DNA of 64,000 bases, taken from the NCBI GenBank assembly GCA_007134695.1, contig SLKI01000008.1, positions 124,001-188,000 on the forward strand, given 5' to 3'. The notes beneath the pieces were generated by a model. The model was not told the origin of the DNA. It searched no databases and saw only the letters and a list, made by a program, of their open reading frames with translations. Positions 25,444 through 35,050 of this stretch are shown one piece after another. The stretch is from Balneolaceae bacterium. GTDB taxonomy: Bacteria; Bacteroidota; Rhodothermia; Balneolales; Balneolaceae. The number at the start of each line of letters is the position of its first letter. Position 1 is the first letter of the stretch. The translations under genes were made by a program, and so were the position numbers.

Positions 25444-27555
25444 TCACTCCTCCTTCGGGATGAGTGCTTTACGGCTCAAGCGCAATTTATTCCCGTGCTC
25501 AATCTTCAGAAGTTTAACCTCCACCTGGTCTCCGACGGAGAGTTCGTCATGAATATTTTTCACATGAGAATGTCTCACTTCGGAAATATGGAGCAGACCT
25601 TCACGCCCGGGTACGATCTCGACAAATGCACCGTACTCTTTAACCGCTTTAACTGTTCCTGTATAGGTTGCTCCTTCTTCCAGGTGACCTGTGATCTCCT
25701 TGATCCGGTCACGTGCTTTTTCCGCCTTTTCGAGGTTGTCGGAAGCGATCGTTATGATACCGTTACCTTTTTCATCTTCTTCAACGATAATTTCGGTATC
25801 AGTTTCTCTCTGAAGGGTCTGGATCACTTTTCCGCCGGGGCCGATCACTGCACCGATCATATCTCCGTCGATCTCCATTTTCAGGAATTGCGGGGCATAG
25901 GGCGACAGTTCTTTCCTCGCTTCGGAGATCGTTTTTGACATCTCCTCAAGGATATGGATACGTCCGTTGTAGGCCTGCTCGAGCGCCTTTTCCAAAACGT
26001 CAAAGCCGATCCCCTGAACTTTCATATCCATCTGTGCAGCAGTAATTCCTTCCATTGTTCCGGCTGTTTTGAAATCCATGTCTCCCATGAAATCCTCTTC
26101 ACCCCGGATATCGGAAAGAATTACGTGATCATTTTCACCAATAATAATACCCATGGCGATTCCCGATACCGGTTTTTTCAAAGGAACTCCTGCGTCCATC
26201 AGAGCCATAGAGCCTCCACAGACAGATGCCATCGACGAGGAACCGTTGGATTCGAGGATATCCGATATTACACGAACCACATATCCAAATTCATCAAAAT
26301 CCGGCATCATCGGTTTAAGTGATCGTTCAGCCAACATTCCGTGTCCAATCTCTCGCCGGCCCGGTCCTCGCAGAAATCCCGCTTCGCCAACACTGTACGG
26401 CGGAAAGTTATAATGAAGCATAAACTGTTTCGGATCTTCATGAAATAGTGTATCGACATTCTGTTCATCCCGTTTTGAACCAAGAGTCACCGAAACAAGA
26501 GACTGAGTCTCTCCCCTGGTAAAAATGGCCGAACCGTGAGCCCGTTCCAGGTATCCGACACTCGTCCAGATCTCCCGGATATCCTCCGGCCCGCGACCGT
26601 CGATCCGTCTTCGTTTATTCAAAATCTGATTTCTCAATTCATTCTTTTCGATCTCCTGGATGAGATTGACAATATCCGGCTCGGCATCCTCATACTCCTC
26701 TTCGGATGCAATCTGGTCGACAGTTTCGTTACGAATCTCCCGAATTTTATCGTTGTACTCCTCTTTACCAAGCCCGATTCCTACCGTTTCCTGAATTTTC
26801 GATTCGGCAAGCTCATAAACTTTACTCCTGAGAGTTTCGTCCTGCTCCTCCGGTACAAATTCTCGTTTCTCCCGTCCAAATTCTCTGCGTAGTTCTTCCT
26901 GAAAATCACAAAGCTTGACAATCGCCTCGTGGGCTTCCTTGATCGCCTGGAGCATTTCTTTTTCGGTGATCTCTTTCATCTCGCCCTCGATCATCAAGAC
27001 ACTGTCGGCCGTTCCGCCGACGATCATATCGATGTCGCTGTTTTCCAGTTCATCAATCGTGGGATTAATAATGAAATTCCCATCCACACGGCCAACGCGA
27101 ACTTCGGCCATCGGGCCATCAAACGGAATATCGGAGATATGGATTGCGGCCGAAGCTCCTATTCCGCCGAGTACATCGGCTTCATGCTGAGCATCTGAAG
27201 AGACAACGGAACAGATAATCTGGGTTTCGTTATAGTATCCTTTTGGGAAAAGTGGCCGGAGGCTCCGGTCGATCAGCCTGCTGGCAAGCACTTCAAGCTC
27301 CGATGGCCTTCCTTCCCGCTTTATAAATCCACCAGGAAATCGACCTGCAGCTGAAAAACTCTCTCTGAGGTCAACTGTCAGAGGGAAAAAGTCCTGACCC
27401 GGCCTTGCCTCTTTTGCACTTACCGCAGTACAGAGTACCATGGTTTGGCCCATTTTGACGACGACAGCTCCGTCAGCCTGTTTGGCCAGTCGGCCGGTCT
27501 CAATCGATAATGTCTTGCCGGGTGCAAATTCTATACTTCGAAAATCTTCTTTCAT
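25444..27555 (-). CDS. pnp: Polyribonucleotide nucleotidyltransferase (PNPase)
   Basis: A 703-residue phosphorolytic exoribonuclease. Two RNase PH-like domains lie at residues ~10-230 and ~310-550, joined by the helical domain; a KH domain (DGDMIGAVIGPGGKVIQ) is at ~565-620 and an S1 domain (GATYTGTVKAVKEYGAFVE) at ~630-700. It degrades RNA and may add tails. It sits after rpsO with a terminator between them, the same arrangement as in E. coli, where PNPase controls its own mRNA. No clear promoter match was found in the 161 bases upstream. Confidence 0.97.
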   Translation of the reverse strand: MKEDFRSIEFAPGKTLSIETGRLAKQADGAVVVKMGQTMVLCTAVSAKEARPGQDFFPLTVDLRESFSAAGRFPGGFIKREGRPSELEVLASRLIDRSLRPLFPKGYYNETQIICSVVSSDAQHEADVLGGIGASAAIHISDIPFDGPMAEVRVGRVDGNFIINPTIDELENSDIDMIVGGTADSVLMIEGEMKEITEKEMLQAIKEAHEAIVKLCDFQEELRREFGREKREFVPEEQDETLRSKVYELAESKIQETVGIGLGKEEYNDKIREIRNETVDQIASEEEYEDAEPDIVNLIQEIEKNELRNQILNKRRRIDGRGPEDIREIWTSVGYLERAHGSAIFTRGETQSLVSVTLGSKRDEQNVDTLFHEDPKQFMLHYNFPPYSVGEAGFLRGPGRREIGHGMLAERSLKPMMPDFDEFGYVVRVISDILESNGSSSMASVCGGSMALMDAGVPLKKPVSGIAMGIIIGENDHVILSDIRGEEDFMGDMDFKTAGTMEGITAAQMDMKVQGIGFDVLEKALEQAYNGRIHILEEMSKTISEARKELSPYAPQFLKMEIDGDMIGAVIGPGGKVIQTLQRETDTEIIVEEDEKGNGIITIASDNLEKAEKARDRIKEITGHLEEGATYTGTVKAVKEYGAFVEIVPGREGLLHISEVRHSHVKNIHDELSVGDQVEVKLLKIEHGNKLRLSRKALIPKEE

Positions 27556-27679
27556 CTTACTTTTATTTTATTTGTTTTCTGTAATTGATTTGCCACAATT
27601 GCCTGATTCGATCCGTTGGGGTGGGAGGTCAGCCTGGCAGCCATTACAATAAATCTGCCATCTGCACGGATCTGATAGT

Positions 27680-27708
27680 AAAAAGGCACGTTGAAATCAA
27701 CGTGCCTT
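27680..27708 (-). terminator. Rho-independent terminator between rpsO and pnp
   Basis: AAGGCACGTTGA (27683-27694) and TCAACGTGCCTT (27697-27708) form a perfect 12-bp inverted repeat; on the minus strand it is followed by TTTTT (27684-27680). It lies 9 bases beyond the rpsO stop and upstream of pnp, so pnp expression depends on read-through or a separate promoter. Confidence 0.9.
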
Positions 27709-27716
27709 GTAAACTC

Positions 27717-27986
27717 CTATTTGCGAATACCAAGTTCTTTAATGAGGGTACGATACTTCACAATATCCTCATTCATCAAATAGTCCAAAAGTCTTCTACG
27801 CTTTCCGACCATCAACAACAGGCCTCTCCTTGAAGCGTGATCTTTTCGATTATCTTTCAGATGTTCAGTCAAATGATTGATGCGCTCCGTCAGAATCGCA
27901 ATTTGAGCTTCCGTCGATCCAGATTTTTCTGTTGAACCGCCGTGTTGCTCTATCAATTCCTTCTTTCGTTCTTTTGTCAGTGCCAT
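27717..27986 (-). CDS. rpsO: 30S ribosomal protein S15
   Basis: An 89-residue primary rRNA-binding protein of the small subunit. It has the S15 helical core ([20 protein letters not shown] near the start, [21 protein letters not shown] in the second half). The gene has its own promoter (28040-28070) inside the 3' end of ribF, and a strong terminator follows. S15 in other bacteria represses its own translation by binding its leader; the ~50-base leader here could do the same, but I see no specific proof. Confidence 0.97.
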   Translation of the reverse strand: MALTKERKKELIEQHGGSTEKSGSTEAQIAILTERINHLTEHLKDNRKDHASRRGLLLMVGKRRRLLDYLMNEDIVKYRTLIKELGIRK

Positions 27987-28039
27987 TTTATCGATTGATT
28001 AACGCTTTACTGTACCTTAAGACTATTATTTATAGCTTT

Positions 28040-28070
28040 CAAAGATACGCTTCTTTCCTCTATTTGGCAA
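28040..28070 (-). promoter_or_regulatory. rpsO promoter
   Basis: On the minus strand TATCTTTG (28047-28040) exactly matches TAnnTTTG and TTG (28070-28068) lies exactly 20 bases upstream. The transcript would start near 28036, about 50 bases before the rpsO ATG. The site overlaps the last codons of ribF. Confidence 0.7.
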
Positions 28071-29010
28071 TGCGGGATCTATTCTTTAATAACTTTAGAG
28101 CCTTCTCACGGTCCAGCTCTAACTGCTTTTTCAATTCTTTAACCTCACCAAATGATTTCTCGCTTCTCAGTCGTTCGAGAAACCGGATCTGAATCGTATT
28201 TCCATAAATCTCCCGGTCAAAATCAAAAATGTGCACTTCGATCCTTTTTTCATCTTTCTCGAAGGTCGGCCGTATGCCGATGTTCATCATTCCCCCATAT
28301 AATTTTTCCTCAACGAGAACCTCCACAGCATATACCCCATTCAGCGGTATGATTTTATTGGGGTGGTCGGGCTGGATATTTGCGGTCGGAAAGCCGAGCT
28401 GTTTTCCCTTTTTATCTCCATGCACTACAGTTCCGTTTAGCAGATAGGACCGGGTCAACAGGGATTCCGCTTTAATCATATCCCCTTCCTTCTCAATCAG
28501 ATTACGAATCACAGTACTGCTCACCACCTGATCTCCCACTTCCTGCCTGGATACGACGTAGACGTCAAATCCGGCCTCTTCGCCAATCGCCTGAACCGTT
28601 TCGATTGTTCCTTTGCGGTTTCGGCCAAATTGATGATCATAACCGATCACAAATTCATTGACCCCGATTTTATCCCATACAACATCTCGCACAAACTCTT
28701 CCGAACTGAGAAGTGAGAAATCCCGGTCAAAAGGGATTACTACCATCTGATCGATTCCAATGTCGGCAAGCAGCTGGCGGCGTTCGGAGAGAGAGGTGAG
28801 CAACCGTATCCCTTCTCTGCCCGGGTTGATAATATCTCTCGGATGTGGATCGAACGTAACGACGACACTCCTGCAATTTTTTTCTTCCGCTTTCTCCACA
28901 ACGGTCCGTATCAAAACACGGTGCCCGGCGTGAACACCGTCAAATGTTCCTACGGTGACAATCGAATTCTCGTTTTTTCGGACTTTATCAAGCCATATCA
29001 TTTCAGCCAT
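28060..29010 (-). CDS. ribF: Bifunctional riboflavin kinase / FAD synthetase
   Basis: A 316-residue enzyme that phosphorylates riboflavin to FMN and adenylates it to FAD. The N-terminal FAD synthetase domain has GTFDGVHAGH near residue 22; the C-terminal kinase domain has GDKKGKQLGFPTAN near residue 198 and GIRPTF near residue 245. The ATG at 29010 overlaps the end of truB by 8 bases; the upstream GTG at 29016 is an alternative. Clustering with rpsO and truB is a common arrangement. Confidence 0.93.
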   Translation of the reverse strand: MAEMIWLDKVRKNENSIVTVGTFDGVHAGHRVLIRTVVEKAEEKNCRSVVVTFDPHPRDIINPGREGIRLLTSLSERRQLLADIGIDQMVVIPFDRDFSLLSSEEFVRDVVWDKIGVNEFVIGYDHQFGRNRKGTIETVQAIGEEAGFDVYVVSRQEVGDQVVSSTVIRNLIEKEGDMIKAESLLTRSYLLNGTVVHGDKKGKQLGFPTANIQPDHPNKIIPLNGVYAVEVLVEEKLYGGMMNIGIRPTFEKDEKRIEVHIFDFDREIYGNTIQIRFLERLRSEKSFGEVKELKKQLELDREKALKLLKNRSRIAK

Positions 29011-29740
29011 GGTCACCCCACATTTTGATCTCTTCGATGGACCATGCAGTTTGGATATCGAATGGCCCTATCGAAGTTCTGCGTAAATTCAGCAGATATC
29101 CGAGAGAGTCGAGCGCTATTCCGAGGTCGTAAGCCAATGACCGGACATAAAAACCCTTACTGCAGGTCAATCGCAAATGGATATCGGGTAGCTTCATATC
29201 AAGCAGTTCAATGTGGTGAACCGATACGTTACGAGGTTCTGGCCGAATGTTAACCCCTTTACGGGCAAGTTCATAAAACCGGGCACCCTCCTTTCTGAGG
29301 GCGGAATAGGCCGGAGGAACCTGCTTAATATTTCCGGTAAATTGCCCGAAAAGCACTTCCCGGACTCTTTTTTCTGTGATATGGTGCCAACTGCTGGTAT
29401 CCGTAATTTTACTCTCAGTATCGTAGGTTGGCGTTGTTGCTCCAAGGCGGATAACAGCTTCATAAACTTTTTCGAGCTCCTGAATCCGAGAAACTGTTTT
29501 TGTCGCTTTTCCAACGCAGAGAATCAATAGTCCAGTAGCTTTTGGATCGAGCGTACCGGCGTGTCCTGCCTTTCGGACAGGCAAGCGGTTTCTGACAAAC
29601 TTGACGACATCAAAACTGGACCATCCGGATGGTTTATCAACCGGTATGATTACACCTTCTGTGAACCGATCGGGGTCGGGCAGTTCTGTACTGTTTCTGT
29701 CGAAAAGAGGAGGTATTTGTAGTTCTCGTGATTCAGCCAT
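29003..29740 (-). CDS. truB: tRNA pseudouridine-55 synthase
   Basis: A 245-residue enzyme that makes pseudouridine at position 55 of the tRNA T-loop. The catalytic aspartate is in AGHAGTLDPKATGLL near residue 64. The remaining motifs include YEAVIRLG and the lysine-rich KGFYVRSLAYDLG. The protein lacks the C-terminal PUA domain of E. coli TruB, as is common outside Proteobacteria. The start lies 9 bases after rbfA. Confidence 0.94.
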   Translation of the reverse strand: MAESRELQIPPLFDRNSTELPDPDRFTEGVIIPVDKPSGWSSFDVVKFVRNRLPVRKAGHAGTLDPKATGLLILCVGKATKTVSRIQELEKVYEAVIRLGATTPTYDTESKITDTSSWHHITEKRVREVLFGQFTGNIKQVPPAYSALRKEGARFYELARKGVNIRPEPRNVSVHHIELLDMKLPDIHLRLTCSKGFYVRSLAYDLGIALDSLGYLLNLRRTSIGPFDIQTAWSIEEIKMWGDHG

Positions 29741-29749
29741 TTGGATGTT

Positions 29750-30130
29750 TTACTCTTTCTCATCTTCTGAATCACCCCGCCCTCTTCTCTCTTCCTCCAC
29801 CTTGTTGAAAAGCGATTCGATCCGGTTAACATATTCCGATGAGTCATCAACGTAAAAGTGCAACTCGGGAATTCTTCGAACCTGATGGCGAATCCTGCCG
29901 GCCAGTTCATACCGGATCTCCTGAATATGATCGTTGATATGCTGAAATACAGTATCTTGATCTCTTTGAGGATCAAAGACACTGATATAGACCTTTGCAA
30001 TGGAGAGATCCGGAGTCATTCGTACACGCGTTACCGTTACCATTGACCCTTTCATCTGATAATTTTGCTGTAATATCTCTCCAAGGTCTTTCTGGATGAC
30101 GGCTGCAACTCGTTCGGTTCGAATACTCAT
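29750..30130 (-). CDS. rbfA: 30S ribosome-binding factor RbfA
   Basis: A 126-residue KH-type protein that helps 16S rRNA 5' end maturation of the small ribosomal subunit. It has the family pattern MSIRTERVAAVIQKDLGEIL at the start and RIPELHFYVDDS near residue 85, followed by an acidic, arginine-rich tail (EEERRGRGDSEDEKE). It lies 56 bases after infB. Confidence 0.93.
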   Translation of the reverse strand: MSIRTERVAAVIQKDLGEILQQNYQMKGSMVTVTRVRMTPDLSIAKVYISVFDPQRDQDTVFQHINDHIQEIRYELAGRIRHQVRRIPELHFYVDDSSEYVNRIESLFNKVEEERRGRGDSEDEKE

Positions 30131-30186
30131 GACGGGAAGGTTTCACATTTCTCATTCTGACAGGTTCACCTGCCTGGGGAAGAAAT

Positions 30187-33009
30187 TCAGCTGCCGGCAT
30201 CCTCTAGCTTTCGCTTCTCTTCCACGATTTCGTAACTCTCGATCTGATCACCTACCTTCAGATCGTTGTAACCTACAATACTGATACCGCACTCATAACC
30301 GCTCTTTACCTCCTTCACATCATCCTTGAAGCGTTTCAGAGAGTCGATCTCCCCTTCGTAGATTACGACTCCATCCCGGATTACCCGAATCGGCAGGTTT
30401 CGGGTAATGTTTCCTTCTGTTACATAGCAGCCGGCAATCGTTCCTACTTTGGATACTCTGAAAATTTCCCGTACGTCGGCCACTCCCTTCATCTTTTCGC
30501 TGATCTCCGGTGAGAGAAGGCCTTCAAGCGCATCGCGAACTTCATCTACAGCATCATAGATTACACTGAAGAGACGAATATCGATATTCTCCGATTCGGC
30601 TAGCTTTCTGGCTCCAGCTGTCGGTCTGACCTGGAATCCGATGATAATTCCGTCAGATGCCGATGCCAGCAATACATCCGACTCGGTTATGGCACCCGAT
30701 CCGGTATGGATAATCTTGACTGCAACCTCATCCGTACTCAGCTTCTGCAATGCACCTGACAACGCTTCGATGGAGCCGTCTACATCCGCTTTAATAATGA
30801 TATTCAATTCGGAAAGTTCTCCAAGTGCCATTCTTCGGGAGATATCATCCAGAGTCAGGTGCTTGGTTTTTCTCAAACTCTGTTCTCGTTTTAATTGCTG
30901 CCTCTGGTTGGCGATCTCCTTTGCGGCCTTCTCATCATCTGGTACGATAAGCTTGTCGCCCGCCTGCGGAATTTCATCAAATCCCATAAGCTGTATCGGA
31001 GTAGAGGGTCCGGCCACTTCGATCTTCTGGCCATGCTCATTCTCCATTGCACGAACGCGACCAAACGACGAACCGGCAACAAAAGCCTCTCCAACTCTCA
31101 ATGTACCTTTCTGTATCAATACATTGGCAATAATCCCTTTACCTTTATCGATCCGCGACTCGAGTACTACTCCCGTTGCATTTCGGTTCGGGTTGGCTTG
31201 GAGTTCCATCAGTTCTGCCTCAATCAGAACTTTATCGAGCAGCTCTTCAATACCTTCGCCTTTCAGTGCGGATACTTCGGCACTCTGATTTTTTCCTCCA
31301 TATTCTTCGACTATAACACCCTGCTCGGAAAGCTGCTGCTTGATCTTGTCCGGATTCGATTCCGGTTTGTCAATTTTGTTGATTGCTACAACGATCGGAA
31401 CACCTGCTGCCTTGGCATGGTTAATCGCCTCGATTGTCTGAGGCATAACCGAGTCGTCGGCCGCAACAACCAGGATAACAATATCGGTAGCCTGTGCTCC
31501 CCGGCTACGCATAGCTGTAAACGCTTCGTGACCCGGAGTATCCAGAAATGTGATCTTGCGGCCATCATCCGTTTGCACCGCGTATGCACCGACATGCTGT
31601 GTAATGCCCCCTGCCTCGCCGGCTGCCACTTTGGTTTTACGGATATAGTCGAGCAGAGATGTTTTACCGTGATCCACATGCCCCATGACTGTAATGATCG
31701 GGGCTCTCGGTTCGAGACTTTCCGGATCATCTACTTCATCCTCTATCTCTTCGATCAGCTCCTCGGCATCTACAAAAGAGACCTCTCTGCCATATTCATC
31801 GGCTACCAGTTCAATCGTTGAGGCATCCAGACGCTGATTGATCGACACCATCATCCCGAGATTCATACAGGTAGTGATCACATCATTGGGATTGACGTCG
31901 AGCAGATCGGCCAGATCACTGACCGTGACAAATTCAGTGACTTCCAGTACCTCCTGTTCAAGTTCTCCAAGCTCTTCCTGAAGCTGCTGCTCCTCTTCCC
32001 GCTCTTCCCTTCTTCGACGGCGCCGTTTTTGTCGTTTACTGCCTACTGTGTCGGACGACTGCATCATCTGCATCGTCTCTTTCATTTTCTTCTCGACATC
32101 CTCCTCGTCGACACGTGTTTTCCGACGTTTTTTCTTCTTTTTCTTCTTCTTTTTACCCTTTCCGGATTCTTCCTGATCCTTCTTTTTTGAAGGCTTGCCC
32201 TTTTTCTCTTTCTTTTCCTGCTCCTCCGGCTCTTCCTTGCGGTCTTTCTTTCGCTTCCGCTTTTTACGTTTTTTACCAGAATCATCACTGGTAAATGCGA
32301 CTTTTCCTACAATCTTGGTTCCCTTCAGTTTGCCGGCAGTACCGCGTATGATAGACTCTTCATCTTCCTCATCATCTTCATCTTCCTCCAATTCATCTTC
32401 CGGCTTTCCGGCTGTTTCAGGTTCTTCCTCTTCTGATGTATCCGTTTCCTTCACCTCAGCCTCTTCCTGGACGGCCTTTTCACCAGGTTCATCTTCGGCT
32501 TCTATCTCTTCAACCTGATCTTCCTGTAATGATTTCTCACTCTCATCTTCAGCTTCTGCCGGCGGCTCCTCTTCCTCCGTTGACTCATCCTCTTTCTTCG
32601 TTAGCTCAACCTCTTCCTTCGCCGTAGTTTTCTCTTCGACAGGTTCCTTCTCCTTTTCAGGTTCCACTTCCGGTTCAGGTTCCTTTTCCGGACCCTCATC
32701 CTCCGGCTCAAGAGGCATTTCGTCGATCGGCTCAAGGTATGAATCGATCGTTACACTTTCGTTTCTGGAAGATCGAATCTGGCTGCGCCTCGATTCATAC
32801 TCTTCTCGTGTTTTTTCGTGCTCCTGGCTCTTCTCTTTGTCGACCCCGTAGAGCTCTTCCAGCACCCGGTACATTTCGGGTGTTATTTTTGAGTTCGGTT
32901 TGTTGGCTACCTCAAAGCCTTCCTCCGCCAGGGTGTCTACAATCGTTTGAGTAGCCACATTGAATTCGGAGGCAACTTTAAAGAGCTTTTTGGGTCGTTT
33001 ATCTGTCAT
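30187..33009 (-). CDS. infB: Translation initiation factor IF-2
   Basis: A 940-residue GTPase that brings initiator tRNA to the ribosome. The G domain begins near residue 440 with [15 protein letters not shown] and NKID, followed by domains II-IV. The first residues match the IF2_N fold ([20 protein letters not shown]). Residues ~80-340 are a low-complexity charged linker: a glutamate-rich half followed by a lysine/arginine-rich half with runs such as [10 protein letters not shown]. This makes it longer than E. coli IF-2 (890). It is third in the operon. Confidence 0.97.
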   Translation of the reverse strand: MTDKRPKKLFKVASEFNVATQTIVDTLAEEGFEVANKPNSKITPEMYRVLEELYGVDKEKSQEHEKTREEYESRRSQIRSSRNESVTIDSYLEPIDEMPLEPEDEGPEKEPEPEVEPEKEKEPVEEKTTAKEEVELTKKEDESTEEEEPPAEAEDESEKSLQEDQVEEIEAEDEPGEKAVQEEAEVKETDTSEEEEPETAGKPEDELEEDEDDEEDEESIIRGTAGKLKGTKIVGKVAFTSDDSGKKRKKRKRKKDRKEEPEEQEKKEKKGKPSKKKDQEESGKGKKKKKKKKKRRKTRVDEEDVEKKMKETMQMMQSSDTVGSKRQKRRRRRREEREEEQQLQEELGELEQEVLEVTEFVTVSDLADLLDVNPNDVITTCMNLGMMVSINQRLDASTIELVADEYGREVSFVDAEELIEEIEDEVDDPESLEPRAPIITVMGHVDHGKTSLLDYIRKTKVAAGEAGGITQHVGAYAVQTDDGRKITFLDTPGHEAFTAMRSRGAQATDIVILVVAADDSVMPQTIEAINHAKAAGVPIVVAINKIDKPESNPDKIKQQLSEQGVIVEEYGGKNQSAEVSALKGEGIEELLDKVLIEAELMELQANPNRNATGVVLESRIDKGKGIIANVLIQKGTLRVGEAFVAGSSFGRVRAMENEHGQKIEVAGPSTPIQLMGFDEIPQAGDKLIVPDDEKAAKEIANQRQQLKREQSLRKTKHLTLDDISRRMALGELSELNIIIKADVDGSIEALSGALQKLSTDEVAVKIIHTGSGAITESDVLLASASDGIIIGFQVRPTAGARKLAESENIDIRLFSVIYDAVDEVRDALEGLLSPEISEKMKGVADVREIFRVSKVGTIAGCYVTEGNITRNLPIRVIRDGVVIYEGEIDSLKRFKDDVKEVKSGYECGISIVGYNDLKVGDQIESYEIVEEKRKLEDAGS

Positions 33010-33122
33010 ATAATCGAAAACATATTCAAATGAAAATCATATGACCCGATTCAATCCGGCGGGTCAAAATCCGGTCGAACAGATGATCTGCCAAGATAGA
33101 ACCTGACAAATCAAAGTTACAA

Positions 33123-34379
33123 TCAATCTTCTTCGTCCTCAAATTCATAGGCGATGATATCCATGATCTTCTCAGCCTCTTCAGGAGTGATCTTTCCATC
33201 TGTTCTGCTTACCAGCTCCTCTTCGCTCAGTGCCAGTACAGCTCGCGCCGTATCACAACCGATATCATGGAGCAGTTCGATTGTTTCTTCTCCGAAGTCC
33301 ACTTCGAACTCACCAAGGTCGATATCATCCTCCTCATCCACCTCACGGTACACATCAATTTCACATTCGGTCAATTTTGATGCCAGGCGGATATTCACTC
33401 CTCCCTTTCCGATCGCTTTGGAGACTTCGTCGGCAGGGACCAGCACATTGGCATGTTTTCCATCTTCGCTCAGTTCTACTTTCAGGACTCTGGCCGGCTG
33501 GAGTGCGCGTTTGATAAATTCAAATTTGTCATCCGTAAAATTAATCACATCGATATTTTCGTTCTGCAATTCCCTGACGATCGCGTGGATCCGGACTCCT
33601 TTCATACCTACACACGCCCCAACTGGGTCCACCCTCTCATCATGTGAAATGACCGCCACTTTCGAACGGTCGCCCGGTTCTCTGGCGATCTTCACGATGT
33701 CGATGATACCATCGTACACCTCCGGAATTTCGTTTTCAAATAGCCGTTCCAGAAAGAGCGGAGAAGTTCTGGAGATGATTACGGAGGGATTTCCGTTATA
33801 GCGTTTTACTTCCACAACAACTGCACGAATCGTGTCTCCTTTCCGGTACCGATCCTTATAGATTTGCTCGCTTTTAGGGAGCACCAGTTCTACGCCGTTA
33901 TGGTTGACCAGAATATCGCGGGATCGCACCTGGTAGACGTCGCCGAGAACGATCTCACCGACCCGGTCGGAATAGTCTTCAAAAATATTATCTTTTTCGA
34001 TCTCCCTGATGCGTTGCGCCAGTTGCTGACGCGCCATCGATACGGCGCGACGGCCGAAATCGGTGATGGAGATCTCCTGTGCAAACTCGTCATAGAGTTC
34101 AAGGTCCGGATCGTTTTTATGCGCTTCTTCCAGGCTGATTTCCGTTACCGGGTTGGTCAGCTCCTCTTCCGGAACCACTTCACGGATATGCAGAATCTGT
34201 ATCTCCCCCCGGTCGGCATTCAAAATCACGTCGAATGCTTCATCCGATTCATACTTTTTACGAATCATTGTCCGGAACACATCTTCAAGAATCGTCAGTA
34301 ACAGATCCCTGTCGATACCCTTATCTTTTGCAATTTCTGCAAAAGATTGAATAATCTGTTTGGAAACATCGTTTTGCAT
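33123..34379 (-). CDS. nusA: Transcription factor NusA
   Basis: A 418-residue RNA polymerase-binding factor that controls pausing, termination and antitermination. The N-terminal domain (residues ~1-125) is followed by an S1 domain (~130-200, VLGDVYQVRSRDILV), KH1 (~225-290, EPGDRSKVAVISHD, CVGMKGVRI) and KH2 (~295-365, KAIGKGGVNIRLA). A short C-terminal helical region ends EDEED; only one HhH-like segment remains, fewer than in E. coli. In other bacteria NusA represses its own operon; a hairpin in the leader could be the target. Confidence 0.95.
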   Translation of the reverse strand: MQNDVSKQIIQSFAEIAKDKGIDRDLLLTILEDVFRTMIRKKYESDEAFDVILNADRGEIQILHIREVVPEEELTNPVTEISLEEAHKNDPDLELYDEFAQEISITDFGRRAVSMARQQLAQRIREIEKDNIFEDYSDRVGEIVLGDVYQVRSRDILVNHNGVELVLPKSEQIYKDRYRKGDTIRAVVVEVKRYNGNPSVIISRTSPLFLERLFENEIPEVYDGIIDIVKIAREPGDRSKVAVISHDERVDPVGACVGMKGVRIHAIVRELQNENIDVINFTDDKFEFIKRALQPARVLKVELSEDGKHANVLVPADEVSKAIGKGGVNIRLASKLTECEIDVYREVDEEDDIDLGEFEVDFGEETIELLHDIGCDTARAVLALSEEELVSRTDGKITPEEAEKIMDIIAYEFEDEED

Positions 34380-34408
34380 GACTTAAAAACCTTTTTCGGT
34401 GTTGGGTG

Positions 34409-34870
34409 TCAGATTTTCGGTACGATTTTGGTTTCCACCAACTGATCGAAACCGATCTTCTTCGATTCGTTTTCAGAAATTTCAATCACTATGTGATTTT
34501 CCGTCACCTCTTTAACGATTCCCCTGGTCTTTTGATACCCTTCAGAAGTTTTATACTTCACTTTGGCCAGGCGGCCCCGATTTTTCAGATACTGCCGGCG
34601 GTCGGTCAATGGACGGCTCAATCCCGGAGATGAAACGTTGAGACGGTAACGCGAGCCGAACAGTTCGTGTGCATCGAGTACAAATCCGAGTTCACGGCTG
34701 ATTCTCGTACACGCTTCAACATTAACATCACCCTCTTCGGAATCTACATACACCCAGAGGACCCGTTCACCTCCGCCGCTCTTCTCCTCCAAGTCAACAA
34801 GAAACATATCTTCTTGTTCGACAATAGGTTGTGCAAGCTCTTTAATTTTCATTTCAGTGTCAGAATCCAT
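34409..34870 (-). CDS. rimP: Ribosome maturation factor RimP
   Basis: A 153-residue protein for late 30S subunit maturation. It has the RimP two-domain fold: residues ~1-75 include VEQEDMFLVDLE and ACTRISRELGFVLD, and ~80-153 the SH3-like part (YRLNVSSPGLSRPL). ATG 34870 is preceded by AAAGG. The open frame extends to GTG 34921, but this would overlap the predicted leader hairpin, so I prefer 34870. First gene of the nusA-infB operon. Confidence 0.9.
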   Translation of the reverse strand: MDSDTEMKIKELAQPIVEQEDMFLVDLEEKSGGGERVLWVYVDSEEGDVNVEACTRISRELGFVLDAHELFGSRYRLNVSSPGLSRPLTDRRQYLKNRGRLAKVKYKTSEGYQKTRGIVKEVTENHIVIEISENESKKIGFDQLVETKIVPKI

Positions 34871-34891
34871 CCTTTCGAGGGTTACAGATAC

Positions 34892-34922
34892 AAAAAAAAG
34901 TGAGAACCTTGCGGCGCTCACT
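34892..34922 (-). terminator. Terminator-like hairpin in the rimP leader
   Basis: On the minus strand AGTGAG (34922-34917) and CTCACT (34904-34899) form a 6-bp stem with a 12-base loop, directly followed by seven or more T (34898-34892). It sits between the predicted promoter and the rimP start, about 5-30 bases into the predicted transcript. Its position suggests attenuation of the rimP-nusA-infB operon rather than termination of an upstream gene. Confidence 0.6.
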
Positions 34923-34930
34923 ACAGACCC

Positions 34931-34961
34931 GAAAGATAGACTGATTCCCTGAGAATAACAA
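34931..34961 (-). promoter_or_regulatory. Promoter of the rimP-nusA-infB operon
   Basis: On the minus strand TATCTTTC (34938-34931) differs by one base from TAnnTTTG, and TTG (34961-34959) lies exactly 20 bases upstream, the same spacing as at rpsO. The predicted start is near 34926, just before the leader hairpin. Confidence 0.55.
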
Positions 34962-34995
34962 CCTGTTTGAAGCTGATGATTTACTTCCGGATTGT

Positions 34996-35003
34996 TATAT
35001 TCG
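34996..35003 (+). promoter_or_regulatory. Possible promoter for the DUF192 gene
   Basis: TATATTCG differs by one base from TAnnTTTG and lies 47 bases before the ATG at 35051. No TTG lies at the ideal distance (TTTG at 34966-34969 is 26 bases away). Weak evidence. Confidence 0.3.
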
Positions 35004-35050
35004 ACTTCCCGATACTTTAACGGAAACTCTATTTCAATACCGCTGAACAG

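Noticed and set aside
32082-32518. Lysine- and serine-rich frames opposite and inside infB
   Set aside because: They are shadows of the low-complexity charged linker of IF-2.
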